From positions 682,001 to 746,000 of the forward strand of contig JAEWUC010000005.1 of NCBI GenBank assembly GCA_023397505.1: DNA of 64,000 nucleotides, read 5' to 3'. Each line of letters opens with the position of its first letter. Positions within the stretch are counted from its first letter, which is position 1. The translations under genes and the position numbers were made by a program. The stretch comes from Bacteroidota bacterium (lineage in GTDB: Bacteria > Bacteroidota > Ignavibacteria > Ignavibacteriales > Melioribacteraceae). Shown piece by piece: positions 18,438 to 26,011 of the stretch. The notes beneath the pieces are model-generated. The model had not been told where the DNA came from, searched no databases, and saw only the letters and a program-made list of their open reading frames with translations.

Positions 18438-19055
18438 ATGAAACTCGAAATATTAAAAGGTATTAAACACTTATCTAAACACGATAAAGTGCTGTCAACA
18501 TTAATAAAAAACTACGGCATATGCAATCTACGCCCTCACAAGAAATACTTCAACTTATTGTTGAGATCAATAATCGGTCAGCAACTTTCGGTTACGGCTG
18601 CCGATTCAATCAGTAAAAAGTTTTTCTCGTTTTTTAATAACAATCCTAAACCGGAAGACATCCTCCGCGCGCCTCATGAAGAATTGAGAGCACTCGGTCT
18701 TTCAAATGCCAAGGCAAAATATGTAAAAGATCTTTCACAAAAAATTATGGATAAAGAAATTAATCTCAAAAGGATCGGCTCTAAATCAAACGATGAGATA
18801 ATTCTTGAACTTACCAAAGTAAAAGGCATTGGTATTTGGACTGTTCACATGTTTTTGATTTTTACGCTTGGCAGGCTGGATATACTTCCGTATTCCGATC
18901 TTGGCATACGGAAAGGTATTATGTTAAATTACGGTCTTAAAAAAATACCTGATGAGAAAAGAGTATTTAAAATCGCAAAAGAGAATAATTGGAATCCTTA
19001 TTGTTCAATTGTGAGCCTTTATCTTTGGCAAAGCTTAGACAATAAACCGTTTTAG
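18438..19055 (+). CDS. DNA-3-methyladenine glycosylase II-like (AlkA/HhH-GPD)
   Basis: 205 residues of the HhH-GPD superfamily. It excises alkylated bases from DNA. SIIGQQLSVTAADSI marks the start of the helical core; the helix-hairpin-helix reads LTKVKGIGIWTVHMF, and the catalytic Asp lies in LPYSDLGIRKG. It lacks the roughly 80-residue N-terminal beta domain of E. coli AlkA, so it belongs to the short form seen in many bacteria. The start codon lies 14 bp from the divergent sensor gene, so the two promoters must overlap. An ECF sigma gene follows 43 bp after its stop on the same strand. Confidence 0.87.
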   Translation: MKLEILKGIKHLSKHDKVLSTLIKNYGICNLRPHKKYFNLLLRSIIGQQLSVTAADSISKKFFSFFNNNPKPEDILRAPHEELRALGLSNAKAKYVKDLSQKIMDKEINLKRIGSKSNDEIILELTKVKGIGIWTVHMFLIFTLGRLDILPYSDLGIRKGIMLNYGLKKIPDEKRVFKIAKENNWNPYCSIVSLYLWQSLDNKPF

Positions 19056-19098
19056 TTATTTTTACGGAATCTTATAACAACTATCGGCATCATACCGG

Positions 19099-19656
19099 AT
19101 GGAAGAACAAAAAATTATTGAGTTGGCACAAAAAGGCGACCGCAAAGCGCTTTCGGAAATTGTAAAGCAATATGAACAGACGGTTTATAATTTTTCATTT
19201 AAAATTTGCAGGCACAGAGACCGCGCCGAACATACTATGCAGGAAACATTTTTAAGCATGGTCAAAAATCTTCATCAATTCAGCGGAGAATCAAAACTAT
19301 CAACTTGGCTCTATAGGGTTGTTGCAAATCATTGTTTGATGCTGGCCCGTTCCGAAAATAAATATAGTTTTACTTCTCTTGATGATGAAGATTCTTTGAT
19401 TGACGAATCGAATATTGCAGATTGGAAAGTTACGCCGGAAAAAGTAACTGAGAACAAAGAATTAAAGAATATGCTTGATGAAGCGATTCAAAAACTTGCA
19501 CCCGAGTATAGAATAGTTTTTATGCTTCGCGATGTTGAAGGTTTATCAACCGAAGAAACGGCGAAAATAGTAGAATTGTCCGTACCCGCAGTAAAATCGA
19601 GACTTCACCGTGCGCGGGCATTTTTAAGAAACGAATTAAACGAGAGATTAAAATGA
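19099..19656 (+). CDS. ECF-type RNA polymerase sigma factor
   Basis: 185 residues with sigma-70 regions 2 and 4 only. Region 2 covers about residues 10-90 (HTMQETFLSMVKNLHQFSGESKLSTWLYRVVANHC), and region 4 about 125-180 (LAPEYRIVFMLRDVEGLSTEETA followed by VPAVKSRLHRARAFLR). It directs core polymerase to a stress-type regulon that cannot be identified here. The stop overlaps the ATG of an 84-aa zinc-finger protein by 4 bp, the standard arrangement of a sigma factor with its own anti-sigma. It may be co-transcribed with the upstream glycosylase gene. Confidence 0.93.
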   Translation: MEEQKIIELAQKGDRKALSEIVKQYEQTVYNFSFKICRHRDRAEHTMQETFLSMVKNLHQFSGESKLSTWLYRVVANHCLMLARSENKYSFTSLDDEDSLIDESNIADWKVTPEKVTENKELKNMLDEAIQKLAPEYRIVFMLRDVEGLSTEETAKIVELSVPAVKSRLHRARAFLRNELNERLK

Positions 19657-19907
19657 CGGAATTAAAATCAACAATAAATAATACAATTCCTTCGTGCAAG
19701 GAAGTAATGTCGCATATATGCGATAATCTCGGTGAAGAATTAAACTCGCCCAAGTGTATCGAAATTAAAGCCCATCTCGAAAACTGCCCAAACTGCCAGC
19801 ACTACTTTCACTCGGTTGAAACTACAATACAATTTTATAAAAAGTACAACGTAAAAATTACTGAAGACGCTCACAACAGATTGATAGAGTTTTTAGGCTT
19901 AAAATGA
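19653..19907 (+). CDS. Small zinc-finger anti-sigma-like protein
   Basis: 84 residues. CKEVMSHICDN at the N-terminus and IKAHLENCPNCQHYF in the middle give the H-x3-C-x2-C pattern of the zinc-finger (HC2) anti-sigma domain. There is no membrane segment, unlike most anti-sigma factors of this type, so the protein is expected to be cytoplasmic and might sense a redox or metal signal as RsrA does (inference). It is translationally coupled to the ECF sigma gene (4-bp overlap). It faces the NifX-like gene tail to tail with a 40-bp gap. Confidence 0.75.
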   Translation: MTELKSTINNTIPSCKEVMSHICDNLGEELNSPKCIEIKAHLENCPNCQHYFHSVETTIQFYKKYNVKITEDAHNRLIEFLGLK

Positions 19908-19947
19908 AAGAACCCGGCGGCAGACCAGATTCTTTTATACATAATCA

Positions 19948-20298
19948 TCATTTAAATACTTGTTTCTCATACAAACGTAATAAGCCTGCAAGAAAGCGGC
20001 TTAAAAAATTTTTTACACTTTGTCTTGAATTTTCAATCAACTTAATATCAGCTTCAATAAAGAGTTTTTTTGCATCTTCCTCAAAATCAGAACAGACAAC
20101 AACATTAGCTCCTTTACTTATTAGCAATTGAGCACAAAATATTTCAGGATTAGCTGAATTTTTATGTTTATTTGTTAAAATCTCTTCAACTATTTTTTTT
20201 GTGTTAATATCAAAAAATAAAAAAACATCAGCGCAACCCATTGATTCAGCTATAACGTAAATTCCTTTATTGTTTATTGCGCAAACAGCAATCTTCAT
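19948..20298 (-). CDS. NifX/NafY-domain (dinitrogenase cofactor-type) protein
   Basis: 116 residues from the ATG at 20298, chosen because GAAGGGG lies 5 bp upstream; an in-frame extension to 20376 lacks a ribosome site. MKIAVCAINNKGIYVIAESMGCADVFLFFD matches the beta-alpha core of the dinitrogenase iron-molybdenum cofactor biosynthesis family (NifX, NifB C-terminus). KGANVVVCSDFEEDAKKLF is the second conserved stretch. No nitrogenase genes are present, and members outside nif clusters have unknown roles, perhaps binding a metal cluster. It follows the sigma-54 activator gene on the same strand after 85 bp, so it may be part of that unit. Confidence 0.7.
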   Translation of the reverse strand: MKIAVCAINNKGIYVIAESMGCADVFLFFDINTKKIVEEILTNKHKNSANPEIFCAQLLISKGANVVVCSDFEEDAKKLFIEADIKLIENSRQSVKNFLSRFLAGLLRLYEKQVFK

Positions 20299-20383
20299 TA
20301 GTGCCCCTTCTTTTTTAATGAAGGGCTCAATAATCAAGCCAGAGTTGATTGTTCCGCCGAATACTTTTTTTAACAAGATAAGA

Positions 20384-22102
20384 TCATAGAAGCCCGTGTT
20401 TTTTCATTTTGCGCCAAAGGGTAGTTTTATTAATGCCAAGAATTGAAGCTGCCTTTAACCTATTGCCGTTGCATTTCTGCAACGTGGATTCAATAAGTTT
20501 CTTTTCTGCATTATCAAAAGGTTTTTCGCTAATTGTTTTATCAACATCGTTTCTTAATTTCTCTTTTAATGCATGAAATCTTTCCGGTAGATGCTCAGTT
20601 CTAATTGCATCGGAATTGCCAACAACAAATGCATGTTCAATAACATTTTCAAGTTCCCTGATATTGCCCGGCCAACGATAATTTATAAGAATTTTAAGTG
20701 CGTTTGGCGAGATGTAATGAATATCCTTTTTAAACCTCGAATTAAAATTATTCATAAAATGTGTTACAAGACTTGGTATATCTTCCGCACGCTCCATAAG
20801 AGAGGGTAGATGAATATTTATAACATTAATCCTGTAAAACAAATCGTCTCTAAATCTTCCTTCTTTAATTTCATTTATTAAATCTCTATGCGTAGCAGAG
20901 ATAATTCTAGCTTTTAATGTAATTGGCTCGGTGCCGCCAACCCTTTCGAACTGTCTATTCTCCAAAACTCTTAACAACTTAACTTGCACAGAAAGAGGAA
21001 TATCACCTATTTCATCTAAGAATAAGGTACCTTCGCCTGCTAGCTCAAATCTTCCGGGTTTGGTTCGAATAGCCCCAGTAAAAGCACCTTTCTCATGGCC
21101 GAATAATTCACTTTCCAAAAGGGTTTCGGCAAAGGCAGTGCAATTAACTGCAATAAAAGGCTGAGATTTTCTTTCACTATTTAGATGAATGGATCGGGCG
21201 ATAACTTCCTTGCCCGTTCCACTTTCACCGGTTATTAAAACTGTGCTGTCAGTATTAATTACATTCTGCATCAAATTGAATACTTTAAGCATCGGCTTGC
21301 TTCTGCCGATTATATTTTTGAAATGAAAACGTTCATCAATGTGATCGGATAAATTCTTGATAACGCTGATATCCTCGAATGTTACAACTCTGCCAATCTT
21401 TTCCCCAGATGTATCCAAAAGCGGCGCTGAATTTATTCTAACAGGCACTCTGCCGTTATCTTTTCTTTTAATTATTGTTTCTCGAAGTAATGTTGGATGG
21501 TGATCGGCAATAAATTCTTTTAATTGCGAATCTTCCTTGCCGTTTTCCGAAGGAATAATTTGCCAATATTTTTTACCGAGCGCTTCATTAGCGCCATATC
21601 CCGTAATTTCTTCGGCAGCGCGGTTAAACGAAGTGATTTCCCAATTAGTATTAACAGTGAATGTACCTTCGAGAAGACTGTTAAAGATTGTTTCTAGCTT
21701 GTTTTTTTCTTCTATAATTTCCTTGTTTTTTTCATCAAGCGCGTTGTAAAGAGACAACGTTTCCATTGTATTTCGAAAAGCAATTAGGATTCCAATAACT
21801 CCGTGCGAGGGCTGAGTTAATGGCGTAACAGTAGCGGTAACCTTTAAATCACTATTATCAGCACAACGTATTGTTAAACTAACATTTGTGAATATTTCTC
21901 CCGTTGATAAACTTTGAAGAATGTAGTTGTCAACCTCGGAACAATCCGGGAATAAAAATTCAATCTTTTTTGATAAAATACTTTTTGCATCAAATCCTGT
22001 TATTCTGCTTGCAGCATCATTAAAGACAATCATTTTATTTTCCCTGTTGACGGCGATAATTCCGTCGGGAGCAAAGTATCTTGAATTATCTCTCTCTTCC
22101 AT
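20384..22102 (-). CDS. PAS-PAS sigma-54-dependent transcriptional activator
   Basis: 572 residues from the ATG at 22102; the longer frame to 22291 would prepend a Leu/Ile-rich stretch that overlaps the promoter region and is rejected. PAS domains lie at about residues 10-115 and 140-255. The AAA+ module (about 265-500) has Walker A GESGTGKE, the sigma-54 contact loop GAFTGA and Walker B GTLFLDEIGD. A Fis-type helix-turn-helix (ASILGINKTTLWRKMKKHG) closes the protein. The activator is therefore competent to remodel sigma-54 polymerase and senses a signal through PAS instead of a receiver domain. It is divergent from an operon with a -24/-12 promoter, which is its likely target. Confidence 0.93.
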   Translation of the reverse strand: MEERDNSRYFAPDGIIAVNRENKMIVFNDAASRITGFDAKSILSKKIEFLFPDCSEVDNYILQSLSTGEIFTNVSLTIRCADNSDLKVTATVTPLTQPSHGVIGILIAFRNTMETLSLYNALDEKNKEIIEEKNKLETIFNSLLEGTFTVNTNWEITSFNRAAEEITGYGANEALGKKYWQIIPSENGKEDSQLKEFIADHHPTLLRETIIKRKDNGRVPVRINSAPLLDTSGEKIGRVVTFEDISVIKNLSDHIDERFHFKNIIGRSKPMLKVFNLMQNVINTDSTVLITGESGTGKEVIARSIHLNSERKSQPFIAVNCTAFAETLLESELFGHEKGAFTGAIRTKPGRFELAGEGTLFLDEIGDIPLSVQVKLLRVLENRQFERVGGTEPITLKARIISATHRDLINEIKEGRFRDDLFYRINVINIHLPSLMERAEDIPSLVTHFMNNFNSRFKKDIHYISPNALKILINYRWPGNIRELENVIEHAFVVGNSDAIRTEHLPERFHALKEKLRNDVDKTISEKPFDNAEKKLIESTLQKCNGNRLKAASILGINKTTLWRKMKKHGLL

Positions 22103-22225
22103 ATAATTTCTTAATGTTGGTATTATAAAACGAATATAAGCAATTTTAGCAATGCTTATAAATCTAACCGAATAACATAAACTCAGATAGAATAAGTTGC
22201 ACAATTGAAACCAATTTAATTTTGC

Positions 22226-22243
22226 GGCTGCAATCATGCAACC
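22226..22243. promoter_or_regulatory. Upstream activator site 1 (dyad)
   Basis: GGCTGCA and TGCAACC form a 7-bp arm dyad (6 of 7 matched) around ATCA. The inner CAATCATGCAAC recurs 33 bp downstream. It lies about 70-77 bp upstream of the -24 element and between the activator gene and its presumed target. This is a plausible binding site for the Fis-type domain of the neighbouring activator; binding is inferred. Confidence 0.5.
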
Positions 22244-22258
22244 ATTTTCAATAAACAA

Positions 22259-22276
22259 CATAACAATCATGTAACA
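22259..22276. promoter_or_regulatory. Upstream activator site 2
   Basis: The core CAATCATGTAAC (22264-22275) repeats that of site 1 with a single change. The two copies are exactly 33 bp apart, close to three helical turns, so both face the same side of the DNA. The outer dyad is weaker (4 of 7). Tandem in-phase sites are usual for sigma-54 activators. Confidence 0.5.
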
Positions 22277-22300
22277 AATCAGCAAATTCAATCAATTCTT

Positions 22301-22317
22301 TTGGCCTCCTTTTTGCT
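22301..22317 (+). promoter_or_regulatory. Sigma-54 (-24/-12) promoter
   Basis: TTGGCCTCCTTTTTGCT carries GG and GC separated by exactly 10 nt, as required by the consensus TGGCAC-N5-TTGCW. Transcription would begin near 22328, leaving a leader of about 90 nt before the 42-aa gene. Two repeated sites upstream and a divergent sigma-54 activator gene support it. Confidence 0.75.
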
Positions 22318-22417
22318 TTATTGTATAAACTTATTTACTTGATGAAAAACGAATAACTTAAAAATTTTTCTGCATTATAAAAGTATTAGGCATTTATTAA
22401 CAAACGGGAGAGTTAAA

Positions 22418-22546
22418 ATGAATAAGAACAAAAATGTTAAAAAGCTTCAAGCAAAAAAGAAACCAGAAAAAACAATGAAAGAGCGTAAAGAAGAAAAGAG
22501 GTTAAAACGAGAAAAAAGAAAACTTGAGGAATTACTTTTAAGATAA
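22418..22546 (+). CDS. 42-aa highly basic peptide, first gene of sigma-54 operon
   Basis: Begins MNKNKNVKKLQAKKKPEK and ends KRKLEELLLR; about half of its residues are Lys or Arg, with a Glu-rich C-terminal heptad-like end. GGGAG lies 7 nt before the ATG, so it is probably translated. No family is recognised. Its composition suggests nucleic-acid or ribosome binding, or a short coiled coil; this is inference. It is the first reading frame behind the -24/-12 promoter at 22301 and stands 13 bp before the UPF0316 gene. Confidence 0.6.
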   Translation: MNKNKNVKKLQAKKKPEKTMKERKEEKRLKREKRKLEELLLR

Positions 22547-22559
22547 AATTGAGAATGAT

Positions 22560-23075
22560 ATGGAAATATTAATAAGTGCATTCATAATAATGTTATTACG
22601 TGTATGCGATGTTACTTTGGGGACATTAAGAACCATTTTAGTGATACAGTCCAAAAGGTACCATGCGGGACTTGTAGGTTTTGTAGAAGTATTAATATGG
22701 ATATTCGCCATGAAATACATTGTGGAACATATGGATAATATATTTAATCTTTTTGGATATGCTGCCGGTTTTGGTTTAGGTACAATATTGGGAGTTACAG
22801 TTGAGCATAAATTTGGCATAGGATACATTCAGGTGAATATAATCTCGAAAAATAAAACGGCATCACTGATCGAAACGCTAAAAAGCAACAATTATGGTTT
22901 AACGGTATTGCCTGGTAATGGAATCGAAGGTGAAGTGTCGATCATATATTCAATAATCAACAAAAGACGATTAAAAAGCATAAAAGAATTGGTTGCCAAA
23001 ATTGATCCGGACGGATTTGTGAATATTCAACCGGCATCACCAGCTAAAGGATTTATGCATGGGGCACGAAAATAG
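22560..23075 (+). CDS. UPF0316 family membrane protein (DUF5698 + DUF2179)
   Basis: 171 residues. Three predicted membrane helices lie within about residues 1-90 (AFIIMLLRVCDVTLGTLRTI, LVGFVEVLIWIFAMKYIV and an AAGFGLGTILG stretch). A soluble DUF2179 domain (about 95-165) starts at GYIQVNIISK. The domain pair is the UPF0316 layout; DUF2179 also ends YitT proteins. The function is unknown, possibly signal-dependent transport or channel regulation. GAGAATGAT precedes the ATG. It is the second gene of the presumed sigma-54 operon, with 51 bp before the Rnk-like gene. Confidence 0.85.
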   Translation: MEILISAFIIMLLRVCDVTLGTLRTILVIQSKRYHAGLVGFVEVLIWIFAMKYIVEHMDNIFNLFGYAAGFGLGTILGVTVEHKFGIGYIQVNIISKNKTASLIETLKSNNYGLTVLPGNGIEGEVSIIYSIINKRRLKSIKELVAKIDPDGFVNIQPASPAKGFMHGARK

Positions 23076-23126
23076 GAATTTGTTTATCCGAGCATTACAA
23101 TTATTTAACTACCAAATGAGGAAGAA

Positions 23127-23540
23127 ATGGAAAAACGGAAAATATTTATAACAGAAACCGATAAAGCCAGACTGAAAGGATTATTCAATACTACTATCGG
23201 ATTCAGAAATAGAGATTTAAAAACCCTTAGGGATCTATTGGAAGAATTAGAAAGAGCTGAAATAATTCAAGATGAGAAAAGCTCCAAAGATGTTATAATG
23301 ATGAATTCAACAGTTAAGGTAAAAGATATGGATACCGGTGTGGAATTCACATATACTTTAGTCTATCCGGAACACGCTAATAGTAATGAAAATAAGATTT
23401 CAATACTTGCCCCTATTGGTACTGCTTTACTCGGTTACAAGGTTGGGGACATAATAGAGTGGGAAGTTCCGGCGGGCATCAGAAAACTGAAGGTTATGAA
23501 AATTCTAAATCAGCCTGAACCTGTAAATGCTATTGCATAG
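23127..23540 (+). CDS. rnk: Rnk/GreA-C-like RNA polymerase-binding protein
   Basis: 137 residues. An N-terminal helical stretch (about 1-50, RDLKTLRDLLEELERAEII) precedes a GreA/GreB C-terminal-like domain containing MMNSTVKVKDMDTGVEFTYTLVYP and ILAPIGTALLGYKVGDIIEW. This is the Rnk (regulator of nucleoside diphosphate kinase) layout. Rnk binds RNA polymerase near the secondary channel but has a short coiled coil and does not stimulate transcript cleavage. GAGGAAGAA precedes the ATG. As a member of the sigma-54 operon it may adjust transcription in the induced state; that is inference. Confidence 0.85.
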   Translation: MEKRKIFITETDKARLKGLFNTTIGFRNRDLKTLRDLLEELERAEIIQDEKSSKDVIMMNSTVKVKDMDTGVEFTYTLVYPEHANSNENKISILAPIGTALLGYKVGDIIEWEVPAGIRKLKVMKILNQPEPVNAIA

Positions 23541-23595
23541 TACCGATAAATAACGAAATGACTTTTGATAAATCTGAAATGAAACGGAGTGTAAC

Positions 23596-23826
23596 ATGGA
23601 AACAATTTACGAACACAATATGTCGCAAGACGAGTTAAATGCTTTAAGTAAAATGATACCCGGGCGCATTATTGATAAAAAGAAATATTACCAATTTGAA
23701 CTAGATAATGATTTACGCAATGCCGATTTGTATAGATTATATAAAATTCGTGGGGAGGAAGAAAAAGCAAGTAGGTATTATGATAAGATAGAGGATGAAA
23801 TCTTGAAATATTTCTTGCACATCTAA
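23596..23826 (+). CDS. 76-aa hypothetical protein
   Basis: An acidic, Tyr-rich protein without membrane segment or Cys motif. The N-terminus METIYEHNMSQDELNALSKM and the middle IIDKKKYYQFELDNDLRNADLYRLYKI suggest an all-helical small domain. GGAG lies 8 nt before the ATG. It is not recognised as any family. It lies 55 bp after the Rnk-like gene and ahead of the FolE2-like gene, and is probably part of the same sigma-54 operon. Confidence 0.6.
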   Translation: METIYEHNMSQDELNALSKMIPGRIIDKKKYYQFELDNDLRNADLYRLYKIRGEEEKASRYYDKIEDEILKYFLHI

Positions 23827-23840
23827 AAAGAGAAATTAAT

Positions 23841-23990
23841 GTGTTTGATAATAAACTACCGACAATATATTTGTTACTTGTAATAGTTCTATTTGGTTTT
23901 GTAATTCAAAAATACTTTTATAAACATTACTACTTTATTAACTTTCTAAAAGGAACAAGATATGAGCGCCGGAGAAACATTTTTCGTTGA
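23841..23990 (+). CDS. Possible 49-aa membrane mini-protein (GTG start)
   Basis: The frame begins MFDNKLPTIYLLLVIVLFGF and contains one hydrophobic helix (about residues 8-22), then a Tyr/Lys/Phe-rich tail. A weak AGAGA lies before the GTG. Its 3' end overlaps the next gene by 29 bp, which lowers confidence. If real, it is a single-pass peptide in the sigma-54 operon. Confidence 0.3.
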   Translation: MFDNKLPTIYLLLVIVLFGFVIQKYFYKHYYFINFLKGTRYERRRNIFR

Positions 23991-24741
23991 CGTATGTATA
24001 GACAACTATTTTTTCCCTATTCGGGTCGCTTCAAAACCAAATTATGAGGGTGAAGTAACAATCATAAAGGTTTGTGTTAAAGCAAAAATTGACGACAAGT
24101 ATGAAAAGGATTTCTCCGATAATATTCTTGGAATCGTAAACGATACAGAAAATTATATCGGATTAGATCAATTAAGCACTAAAATTATAGCGTATCTTAA
24201 CTCGATAGATGCGCTGACAGCAAAAATAGATTATCACTATCCGTATTTCGTTAAACGAAACTTTTCATCATCTGGCAATAGCTTTGTTGAAAAATTAATA
24301 TGCACTTACTCTTTCGAAATAACTACGCTTTTTAAATGCAAAAAAAGATATCGAGTGGAAATCCCGGTTAATTATTCATTGGTTATAAACAAGTATTTTA
24401 AAACTGATATTGATGTGCCGATAAAGATTGTTGTAGAAATTGATGGATTGGATACAATATTTGTAGAAGATATTATTGACGTTGTTGACAATATTTTATT
24501 TACAGAACAAGATGAGTTCCGTAGTAAAAACATAAACGAACGATTTGATAATTCATATGATTATAGAATTAATCTAATGGAAATGATAAAAAACGATTTG
24601 TTTAAAAAATATAACTTCTACAGCTCCTCAGTAAAAATAATTGAACAAAGAAATCAATACCTAAGGCATTCTAAGATAAGTAGAAAAGAAAACGAACCAT
24701 TTGATGAAACAGTTTATGAAGGAGAACATATTTTTATTTGA
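23962..24741 (+). CDS. FolE2-like T-fold protein lacking the catalytic Cys
   Basis: 259 residues. By eye it aligns with GTP cyclohydrolase FolE2 (MptA family): DNYFFPIRV with the N-terminal strand, KIDYHYPYFVKRNFSSSG with the FPFFRKKTAPVSG-type stretch, RYRVEIPVNYSLVINKYF with the MIPVTSLCPCSKEIS-type stretch, and FVEDIIDVVDN with EEVIDYVET. The metal-binding Cys of the CPCSK motif and the NQRSH His are absent, while a C-terminal RHSK may match the last His. GTP hydrolysis is therefore unlikely, and a binding or regulatory role is inferred. AAAGGAA precedes the ATG. It is the last gene of the sigma-54 operon and is followed by a 17-bp perfect inverted repeat. The family call is moderate because it rests on a remembered alignment. 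Confidence 0.5.
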   Translation: MSAGETFFVDVCIDNYFFPIRVASKPNYEGEVTIIKVCVKAKIDDKYEKDFSDNILGIVNDTENYIGLDQLSTKIIAYLNSIDALTAKIDYHYPYFVKRNFSSSGNSFVEKLICTYSFEITTLFKCKKRYRVEIPVNYSLVINKYFKTDIDVPIKIVVEIDGLDTIFVEDIIDVVDNILFTEQDEFRSKNINERFDNSYDYRINLMEMIKNDLFKKYNFYSSSVKIIEQRNQYLRHSKISRKENEPFDETVYEGEHIFI

Positions 24742-24756
24742 GAGAGTCACATCAAA

Positions 24757-24812
24757 TGTACTAGTCATTATTTAACAGGCTCGGGTTGTTTGATAAAATA
24801 ATGACTAGTACA
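24757..24812. terminator. 17-bp perfect inverted repeat between convergent genes
   Basis: TGTACTAGTCATTATTT (24757-24773) is exactly matched by its reverse complement at 24796-24812, around a 22-nt loop that can form a small AACA/TGTT stem. It sits between two tail-to-tail genes and may act as a bidirectional terminator. There is no long T run, so another role is possible. Confidence 0.5.
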
Positions 24813-24823
24813 ACCTATACAAA

Positions 24824-26011
24824 TCAACTTTTCTTTAAAGTGACTGTCCCGTTAATGGTTTTTATTATCACTTTATTCTTGCCGCCGTTAAAAGATCCTT
24901 TTGCGTGATAATATTTGCGCGGCGATCCGTTTGAATAATCCCACTTGTCGCTTCGTTTTTCATTCAGCTTAAAATCACTATCGACCTTTACATCTTCAAA
25001 ATTCTTGAAACTCCAACTGCTTTCTTTTGTAAAGGCGATTTCGACAAAAACATCCATAGAAAAGCCGGATGGAACTGATAAATTCATATCCCCGCCGAGG
25101 GATGTAATTTCAATATCTTTATCATCGCCGGAACCAATAAATTTTACATCAACATCGCCGCCTAAGGTTTTAGCTTTTACTTTTCCGTCAACTTGCTTTA
25201 TTTCGATATCGCCGCCGTAAGTAATAGCATCAACAAATTTTGAAGCCGAGTTAATCGTGATATCTCCGCCCATTGTTTTTACTTTAGCGCCGTTTGGTGC
25301 GCTGTCAACTTTAATTTCCCCGCCCATTGTGGAAATATTAACTTCTTTACCAACCGAGTTTTTACCTCCTTTAACATTTCTTTGAATTACATTTCCGCCC
25401 ATAGAACTTGCATCAAGGTCGCCGGTAACATTTTCAACTAAAACTTCGCCGCCCATTGTTTTTACTTTGCCGTCAACTTCAGAATCGGTAATAGAAATAT
25501 TTCCACCCATTGTAGTCATTTCAACTTTACCTTTCAAGCTGGAAAGATCTAATTCCCCGCCCATTGTTTTACCTTCCATCTCACCGTTAACTTTTTTAAT
25601 CTTTACGTCACCGCCCATCGTTTCAAATTCAACATCGAATTGTTCGGGTACATTTACATAAACTTTTTCGTGCGACTTGCTGTTGTTTCTATCGCCGTCA
25701 TAATAAGATGATATGCTAATTTCATTTCCGTCTTGGTTTATTTCAAAGTTAATGTCCTCGGCATCACGCCCGCGGATTTCTGCATCAACAGAAACAATAT
25801 TTTTATTCCATCCAATAACTTCTATCTCGCCGCCGTTTTGCAAGTCGAATATTACTTTTCCGCCCGGCTTCACATTAAATTCTTTTTTTATATTCCTATC
25901 ACTTTTAATGATGTTGTTGTTTTCGAATTCAGAACAATCTGCATTGTAAGATGCACCTAAAAATCCTAAACTTAACATTGCAGCAACTGTAAACATTTTT
26001 ATCTTTTTCAT
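24824..26011 (-). CDS. DUF4097 beta-helix repeat protein (second copy)
   Basis: 395 residues with an N-terminal signal peptide (KMFTVAAMLSLGFLGASYNA). After a DUF4097 entry region, repeats of about 17-20 residues centred on Met-Gly-Gly (TMGGELDLSSLKG, TMGGNISITDSEV, TMGGEVLVENVTG and others, seven or more) predict a right-handed beta-helix stalk. The protein is probably envelope-exposed. GGGGG lies close to the ATG, which overlaps the stop of the upstream paralogue by 4 bp. With that paralogue, an anti-sigma factor and an ECF sigma it forms one unit. Ligand and exact role are unknown. Confidence 0.8.
   Translation of the reverse strand: MKKIKMFTVAAMLSLGFLGASYNADCSEFENNNIIKSDRNIKKEFNVKPGGKVIFDLQNGGEIEVIGWNKNIVSVDAEIRGRDAEDINFEINQDGNEISISSYYDGDRNNSKSHEKVYVNVPEQFDVEFETMGGDVKIKKVNGEMEGKTMGGELDLSSLKGKVEMTTMGGNISITDSEVDGKVKTMGGEVLVENVTGDLDASSMGGNVIQRNVKGGKNSVGKEVNISTMGGEIKVDSAPNGAKVKTMGGDITINSASKFVDAITYGGDIEIKQVDGKVKAKTLGGDVDVKFIGSGDDKDIEITSLGGDMNLSVPSGFSMDVFVEIAFTKESSWSFKNFEDVKVDSDFKLNEKRSDKWDYSNGSPRKYYHAKGSFNGGKNKVIIKTINGTVTLKKS

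Noticed and set aside
19948..22102. Nitrogen fixation locus
   Set aside because: A NifX-type domain and a sigma-54 activator alone do not make a nif cluster; no nitrogenase subunit or NifB/E/N is present.
22103..22291. 63-residue N-terminal extension of the sigma-54 activator
   Set aside because: It would cover putative activator sites, has no ribosome site and no PAS-related sequence; the ATG at 22102 is better.
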